A DNA stretch of 63,547 nucleotides. Source: CAYPEK01 sp964409645. GTDB lineage: Bacteria > UBP15 > UBA6099. Shown one piece after another: positions 59,318 through 63,547 of the stretch. How positions within the stretch are numbered: the first letter of the stretch is position 1; each line of letters opens with the position of its first letter. The position numbers were made by a program, and so were the translations under genes. The stretch covers positions 1-63,547 of the forward strand of contig CAYPEK010000009.1 in assembly GCA_964409645.1 (NCBI GenBank). The letters are read 5' to 3'. The notes beneath the pieces are model-generated. The model did no database searches. It was not told where the DNA came from and worked only from the letters and a program-made list of their open reading frames with translations.

Positions 59318-59829
59318 CCGATTACGTGGTTATAGGGCGGCTCACCTCTCCCCACGGAATTCAAGGCTGGGTAAAGGTGTTGCCCATGACGGACATTCCA
59401 AACAGGTTTGAAGGACTTGAAAGAGTTCAAATCCTGCGGGAAGGCTCGACGGCTCCTCAGGAGTATGAGATTGAAGGAGTCAAATATCAGACAGGACGGG
59501 TGTTGCTGAAGTTCAAGGGTATCGAAACCCGTGAAAATGCGGCATCTTTCAGAGGCGGCAAAATCATCGTGGACGCGGGACAAGTACCGCCCATAGATGA
59601 AAAAGACACATATTATGCCTTCCAGCTCACCGGCATGTCTGTCATGGACGAAGCCGGAGAACTGATCGGCAAACTGGAGGAAATTTACTCGACGGGCGCC
59701 AACGACGTTTATCTGGTCAAAGGCCCTGACGGGAAAACTGAATACTTTCTGCCGGCGATTAAGAAATGTATTCTCAGCGTGGACGTCGAACGGAAAATTA
59801 TGGTGATCAACCGGGAGTTCGCGGTATGA
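59314..59829 (+). CDS. rimM: Ribosome maturation factor RimM
   Basis: 171 residues. The N-terminal RimM barrel (VIGRLTSPHGIQGWVKVLP) and C-terminal PRC barrel (LTGMSVMDEAGELIGKL, then YFLPAIKKCILSVDVERK) are complete. It helps 16S rRNA head assembly and binds S19. It starts in a 4-base overlap with khpA and ends in a 4-base overlap with trmD, so translation of the three is coupled. Confidence 0.97.
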   Translation: MTDYVVIGRLTSPHGIQGWVKVLPMTDIPNRFEGLERVQILREGSTAPQEYEIEGVKYQTGRVLLKFKGIETRENAASFRGGKIIVDAGQVPPIDEKDTYYAFQLTGMSVMDEAGELIGKLEEIYSTGANDVYLVKGPDGKTEYFLPAIKKCILSVDVERKIMVINREFAV

Positions 59830-60641
59830 CTATACACATAATAACGCTCTTTCCGGAATTGACGGACGCCTATTTTTCATCCGGCATACTCGCGAGGGCC
59901 CGCGCTCAGGGAAAGCTGCTCGTCATGTCATGGCAGCTAAGGGATTTCGCCACGGACAAGCATCACACTGTGGACGATTACCCGTACGGCGGCGGGGCGG
60001 GAATTATTCTCAAGCCGGATGTTATGGCGAGAGCGATCGAGGGTGTGAAAAAGAATGTGGCGGCAGCAAGACGGAAATCCGTTCCTGTCGTTTTCACGAC
60101 GCCGCACGGAAGGAAATTCGATTCCTCCGTCGCACGCGAGTACAGCGCGCACAAGGAATGGATTGTCGTTTGCGGGCATTACGGCGGGGTCGATCGCAGA
60201 GTGATAGACGCTTATGCGACTGACGAGGTTTCGATCGGCGATTACGTTCTGATGGGCGGTGAACTCGCCGCGATGGTGATGATCGAATCCGCGTCGAGGT
60301 TCATCCCGGACGTTCTCGGTAATCTGGAATCTGCGGATCGCGATACGTTCGAGGATACATTGCTCGGACCGCCGGTTTATACGAGACCGGCAGTTTTCAA
60401 TAAGGCCGAGGTGCCGCCCGTGCTTGTTTCGGGCAATCATCTCGGAATAGCAAGATGGAGAAGGGAAAGGCAGCTCGAAACGACATTCGAGAGGCGCCCC
60501 GACCTTCTCGAAACGGCAAGGCTGACCGACGACGACATTAGATTTTTGAGGTCGATCGGCTACAAACAAGAAGAGGTAAAAAACACGCAAGCTGCGGGAA
60601 AGACCGTGAAAAAGGTTCGCTCCAAAAAAGCTGAGCGTTGA
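59826..60641 (+). CDS. trmD: tRNA (guanine-N1)-methyltransferase
   Basis: 271 residues from ATG 59826, which overlaps the rimM stop. The longer frame opening within rimM is rejected. The SPOUT knot is clear: TIHIITLFPEL opening, DYPYGGGAGIILKPDV, CGHYGGVDRRVIDAYATDEVSIGDYVLMGGELAAMVMIES. It methylates G37 of tRNAs with 36-GG-37, preventing frameshifts. A basic tail (KKVRSKKAE) of about 20 residues extends beyond the usual end. Confidence 0.97.
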   Translation: MTIHIITLFPELTDAYFSSGILARARAQGKLLVMSWQLRDFATDKHHTVDDYPYGGGAGIILKPDVMARAIEGVKKNVAAARRKSVPVVFTTPHGRKFDSSVAREYSAHKEWIVVCGHYGGVDRRVIDAYATDEVSIGDYVLMGGELAAMVMIESASRFIPDVLGNLESADRDTFEDTLLGPPVYTRPAVFNKAEVPPVLVSGNHLGIARWRRERQLETTFERRPDLLETARLTDDDIRFLRSIGYKQEEVKNTQAAGKTVKKVRSKKAER

Positions 60642-60659
60642 TGTTAAGGAGATATGATT

Positions 60660-61037
60660 ATGATGAAAGCAATTCAACAGTTCGAAAAGGAGTACACGAA
60701 GAAGGGCAATAACGTACCCCAGTTCGAAATCGGCGACACGGTGAAAGTCCACCACAAGATCGTCGAAGGCGGGAAAGAACGAACACAGGTGTTTCAGGGT
60801 GTCGTAATCGCGATTAAGGGACACGGGATCAACCAGACATTCACAGTCCGCAAAGTATCGTTCTCCGTGGGCGTCGAGAAGATTTTCCCGGTTCATTCAC
60901 CGCGCGTGGAAAAAGTATCGATCGTGAAGCACAGCAAAGTGAGACGCGCGAAACTGTACTATCTGCGCAATCTTTCCGGCAAGTCTTCGCGCCTCAAAGA
61001 GAGAATCGTTTCAAAGGGCAGTTCAAAAGAGGCCTGA
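60660..61037 (+). CDS. rplS: 50S ribosomal protein L19
   Basis: 125 residues from ATG 60660, placed 8 bases after AAGGAG. ATGs at 60654 and 60663 are alternatives. Family core: FEIGDTVKVHHKIVEGGKER, FQGVVIAIKGHGINQTFTVRK, FPVHSPRVEKV, RRAKLYYLRNL. L19 lies at the 30S-50S interface. The signal peptidase gene follows 13 bases later, with a terminator-like hairpin inside its 5' part. Confidence 0.98.
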   Translation: MMKAIQQFEKEYTKKGNNVPQFEIGDTVKVHHKIVEGGKERTQVFQGVVIAIKGHGINQTFTVRKVSFSVGVEKIFPVHSPRVEKVSIVKHSKVRRAKLYYLRNLSGKSSRLKERIVSKGSSKEA

Positions 61038-61050
61038 CCGAACAGCGACC

Positions 61051-61926
61051 ATGCCGAAAGGTGCGGATAAGACGTCCGCTTTCAAAGTCGAAGTTAAACC
61101 GGACCGCGTGGTCTCCGACGGGGCACACGAAGTCACCGTCAAATGTACGTACAAGCATAAAAAAGGGGATGGTATCTCGGATAGCATCCCCTTTTCTCTT
61201 TACTCCAAAAAGCTGAAGATAAACGATGAAAAGAGCGCGGCCAAAGGAAACGTAACTTTCAAGTTTACGCCGACTAGGCCAACCGGCAAGACACAACTCA
61301 CCGTCTCGTCGTCGCTTGGTTCCGAGTCTTTTTCCGTCACTGTCATACCTACAACGGCACAGTACATTCGGGATATGTTTCTTTCCATTTTCTGGGCGGT
61401 GATTATCGCGTTCGGGATCATCCGGCCTTTTATTCTTCAAACGTATTACATCCCTTCAGCTTCGATGGAGCCGACGTTGTACGAAAATGATCGCGTTATC
61501 GGTCTTATGTTTCCATTCCGATTCCGCGATCCGAAACCCGGCGAAATAATTATTTTTCAGAGAAAAGGCGAATACACGAATCACGTTCTTCCGATTCCTT
61601 TCACAAAGGTGCAATTCAAAACTAAAACGAATTTTATAAAACGAGTTATCGCGGTCGGCGGCGATACTGTTGAAATCAACAACCACACTCTTTATGTCAA
61701 CCACAAACCGAAGGACGAACCGTACATTAAAGAGTTGATTATGACTGATTTTGCGCCATACAAGGTGCCGAAGAATAGTTTTTTCATGATGGGCGACAAT
61801 CGGAATAACAGCTTGGACAGCCGCTTCTGGGGCGCGCTTCCGAGGAAATATATTGTTTCAAAAGCATGGGTTCAGTTCTGGCCGCCGGACAGAGTAAAAT
61901 CTCTGATCAAACCGTATTCAAAGTAA
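61051..61926 (+). CDS. lepB: Signal peptidase I with N-terminal Ig-like domain
   Basis: 291 residues. Residues about 110-291 are leader peptidase: a transmembrane helix (MFLSIFWAVIIAFGIIRPFIL), the catalytic Ser in YYIPSASMEPTL, the Lys in NFIKRVIAVGGDTVEI, and MGDNRNNSLDSRFWGALP. Residues about 10-105 look like a bacterial Ig-like beta-sandwich (VVSDGAHEVTVKCTY; KGNVTFKFTPTRPTGKTQLTVSS). It precedes the first transmembrane helix, so it would be cytoplasmic in the usual LepB topology. That is unusual, because such domains are normally outside. The start at 61051 has no strong ribosome site. Confidence 0.9.
   Translation: MPKGADKTSAFKVEVKPDRVVSDGAHEVTVKCTYKHKKGDGISDSIPFSLYSKKLKINDEKSAAKGNVTFKFTPTRPTGKTQLTVSSSLGSESFSVTVIPTTAQYIRDMFLSIFWAVIIAFGIIRPFILQTYYIPSASMEPTLYENDRVIGLMFPFRFRDPKPGEIIIFQRKGEYTNHVLPIPFTKVQFKTKTNFIKRVIAVGGDTVEINNHTLYVNHKPKDEPYIKELIMTDFAPYKVPKNSFFMMGDNRNNSLDSRFWGALPRKYIVSKAWVQFWPPDRVKSLIKPYSK
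61161..61195 (+). terminator. Intrinsic-terminator-like hairpin inside lepB
   Basis: AAAAGGGGATG and CATCCCCTTTT form a perfect 11-bp stem, extended inward by 4 more pairs after one mismatch, with a T-rich 3' side. It lies 110-145 bases into the lepB reading frame and 124 bases after the rplS stop. Confidence 0.65.
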
Positions 61927-61943
61927 CTAAAACGACACGTTTT

Positions 61944-63044
61944 TTATTTCCATTTTTCAGATTGTATCTGATATTCACCTTTTACGAAGCTGTATGTCAA
62001 ATCATATAAATCTCTGAATTTATCATTGTCGGACAGATAGAAGTTCATTATTGTTCCGACAGACTGGTAATATCCCAAATATGCCTCTCGCATGAATCCT
62101 TCTTTCACGCCGGTATTCAGGTATCTTATGTATTTCGGATATTGCACATCGGGGTCGGTGAAAATCGACTCGTCAACCTCGATTTCGACACCTGCGTGTG
62201 TTTTCTTCGCCTTTTTCGCGGTTGTTGCGACGCGACTCTTTTCGGCCTGCCACCTTTTGAAAAAATAGTTCGGCTGCTTCGCAGTGCAATCGAAGCCCAA
62301 ATCCCTCGAATTCACAACCAGCGCCGCATCCGCCATGTAATAAGGTATCCAGAAAAGTCTCATTCCGCGGTCGTGAAGATAGTCCCTTGTCGCCGGCAAC
62401 AACCGCTCATCCTCCAGATGATACGATTCCTCCATCCAATAAAAACCCGCAAGTTCGATGTTGCCGTATTCCGATTTTTTCCACCGCTCGATTGTCGAAT
62501 CAATATACCATTTGACAACTTTAATTCTGTCTTCCGGATTTTTAAAATCTTCACTTACCAAATCGCCATCGACATCGCCGAAATCATGCTGCCTCGGCGA
62601 CGGATACGGAATCATAATCGCAACTTTTCTGTGCGGCTCAGCCGGAAGTTCACCGCCGCTATTTTCAATCAGCTTATCTATGGCGTCTATGAACTTGCCA
62701 CGCTCGAAAATGCGATCGGTGAACCAATCCCAAGAGGACTTGTCCGTCGGCTTTGCGTAAATGTTCTCCTCGGCGCCCTGCCCGCCCGGCATCGCCTGAG
62801 CGAGAAACAAAAAACCGTCGAAAAACCAGTCGTCCGGTTCCCCCGCCCTGTTCAAATGGAAAACATAATATTTGAGATTTTCCGGCGTCCATGTCTGACT
62901 GTCATAATCGCCGGAGTAAAGAAGCAGCATGTCATTCACGCCGCCGCACTCATCTCCGCCTGCCGGAAGATATTCGCAGTACGCGCACGTGGAAATTGAA
63001 AGAAACAACATTGTTGCGAGAAGTGTTTTGTTAAGCCGTTTCAT
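61944..63044 (-). CDS. Secreted DUF4855-domain protein
   Basis: 366 residues. A signal peptide (LLATMLFLSISTCAYC) is followed by a domain matching DUF4855: NDMLLLYSGDYDSQTW, DDWFFDGFLFLAQ, VAIMIPYPSPRQHDFG, ELAGFYWMEESYHLED, and WIPYYMADAALVVNSRDLGFD. The layout resembles a TIM-barrel glycoside-hydrolase-like fold, with conserved acidic residues in the FYWMEES segment. The function is unestablished. It is 24 bases downstream of the ceramidase-like gene on the same strand, so the two may act together on extracellular glycolipid or glycan; this is inference. Confidence 0.8.
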   Translation of the reverse strand: MKRLNKTLLATMLFLSISTCAYCEYLPAGGDECGGVNDMLLLYSGDYDSQTWTPENLKYYVFHLNRAGEPDDWFFDGFLFLAQAMPGGQGAEENIYAKPTDKSSWDWFTDRIFERGKFIDAIDKLIENSGGELPAEPHRKVAIMIPYPSPRQHDFGDVDGDLVSEDFKNPEDRIKVVKWYIDSTIERWKKSEYGNIELAGFYWMEESYHLEDERLLPATRDYLHDRGMRLFWIPYYMADAALVVNSRDLGFDCTAKQPNYFFKRWQAEKSRVATTAKKAKKTHAGVEIEVDESIFTDPDVQYPKYIRYLNTGVKEGFMREAYLGYYQSVGTIMNFYLSDNDKFRDLYDLTYSFVKGEYQIQSEKWK

Positions 63045-63068
63045 ATTGACTGCCGCCGTTTTGAATGT

Positions 63069-63547
63069 TCATTTTTCAATTTTTATCGGGCCGGGAGAAA
63101 CAGATGGTTCGTATCCTCCCCGGTCGTATGTTTCACGATCCATCATGTATCCCTGATAGCCTCCCGTATAAGAAAAGAACAAATTAGGTTGTTCGAATTC
63201 GGATATAAGCTCGGTTCCGAGTCCGGTCAGAACTTCACCGGGCACTGAGATGCCATCAACATCGCCGATTCTGAATTTCCTCATTTTAATTGAAGTCTCT
63301 TTTCGGTTGAGGAAAAACTCACCCGTCCAATAGAATGAATTCAATGCCATCATCACGGCGTTGTCCGATCGTGCTTTAACAACAAATTCTTCAACGCTAA
63401 ACGGCGCCGCTTTCGTCACTACGGACTTGCCCATAGCCTCTTTTATCGAAACCATCCCTTCAGAAGCGAGGCGTCTCAATTCATCCTCATTCCCTTTTTG
63501 CTGATATGTATTCGCGCCCGGTATGTTCGGGTTTACATCGCCCTGTA
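63069..63547 (-). CDS. Neutral ceramidase-like protein, C-terminal part
   Basis: The frame stays open to the right edge, so the N-terminus is missing; about 158 residues are visible. The end resembles the C-terminus of neutral/alkaline non-lysosomal ceramidases: GISVPGEVLTGLGTELISEF, then FFSYTGGYQGYMMDRETYDRGGYEPSVS. The metal-binding N-terminal part is outside the window, so activity cannot be judged. It is the upstream neighbour of the DUF4855 gene. Confidence 0.65.
   Translation of the reverse strand, partial: QGDVNPNIPGANTYQQKGNEDELRRLASEGMVSIKEAMGKSVVTKAAPFSVEEFVVKARSDNAVMMALNSFYWTGEFFLNRKETSIKMRKFRIGDVDGISVPGEVLTGLGTELISEFEQPNLFFSYTGGYQGYMMDRETYDRGGYEPSVSPGPIKIEK

Overview
The window is chromosomal DNA of moderate GC from a bacterium with an outer membrane. 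The evidence for that envelope is a type IV pilus secretin, HtrA, an O-antigen-ligase-like enzyme and periplasmic solute-binding folds. Gene order is mostly housekeeping plus surface structures. There are no tRNA or rRNA genes, no phage, no insertion sequence and no CRISPR array. The mixture (four-pilin operon, fused PilM-PilN, flagellins carrying foreign domains, a giant Ycf48/FN3 protein, DUF4855) resembles poorly cultured candidate-phylum genomes. I cannot assign a phylum from sequence alone. A 100-N run at 44492-44591 shows this is a draft or metagenome assembly.

Layout. 1-7801: end of a sigma factor, a one-TM protein, uvrB-uvrA, an FKBP isomerase, a DUF1232-like protein and an orphan hydrogenase maturation protease. 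7833-11437 (minus): YhaM-like nuclease, HNH-associated-repeat protein, CheY-like regulator, HtrA protease. 11564-23481 (minus): a type IV pilus locus of TPR/KFGL protein, secretin PilQ, O-antigen-ligase/TPR protein, PilP-, PilO- and fused PilM-PilN-like proteins, a pilin-like protein without a prepilin leader, and five prepilins. 24206-28131 (plus): pilT, a coiled-coil protein, an acyl-CoA dehydrogenase and a WecA/TagO-type transferase. 28396-38402: a flagellin with a seven-blade TolB-like propeller, a cytosolic sugar-binding-like protein, a GDT1 half protein, a radical SAM protein, a three-gene glycan cluster, a flagellin-like protein with a vWA domain, and glpK. 38590-46714: membrane glycosyltransferase-like protein, nitronate monooxygenase/FabK-like enzyme, giant repeat protein. 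46883-54175 (plus): flippase, CsgG/FlgO-like TPR protein, reduced solute-binding lipoprotein, Cache histidine kinase and NtrC-type activator. 54180-57062 (minus): amidase, M24-like protein, second acyl-CoA dehydrogenase. 57428-61926 (plus): ffh-rpsP-khpA-rimM-trmD-rplS-lepB. 61944 to the right edge (minus): DUF4855 protein and the C-terminus of a ceramidase-like protein.

How it fits together. The pilin genes have a textbook sigma-54 promoter (23518-23533), and the window also encodes a sigma-54 activator with its kinase. A PilSR-like circuit is therefore plausible but unproven. The most unusual content is the two flagellin-derived proteins. One is a full-ended flagellin whose variable region is a seven-repeat TolB/PD40 propeller. 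The other keeps only the inner flagellin helices around a vWA domain and lacks both terminal D0 segments. Together they suggest filaments or secreted proteins that display binding domains.

Regulatory reading found good sigma-70 promoters, several -10 boxes only 7-9 nt before start codons (possible leaderless mRNAs), a hairpin that may act as a folded spacer between Shine-Dalgarno and start of ffh, and a strong intrinsic-terminator shape inside the lepB reading frame.
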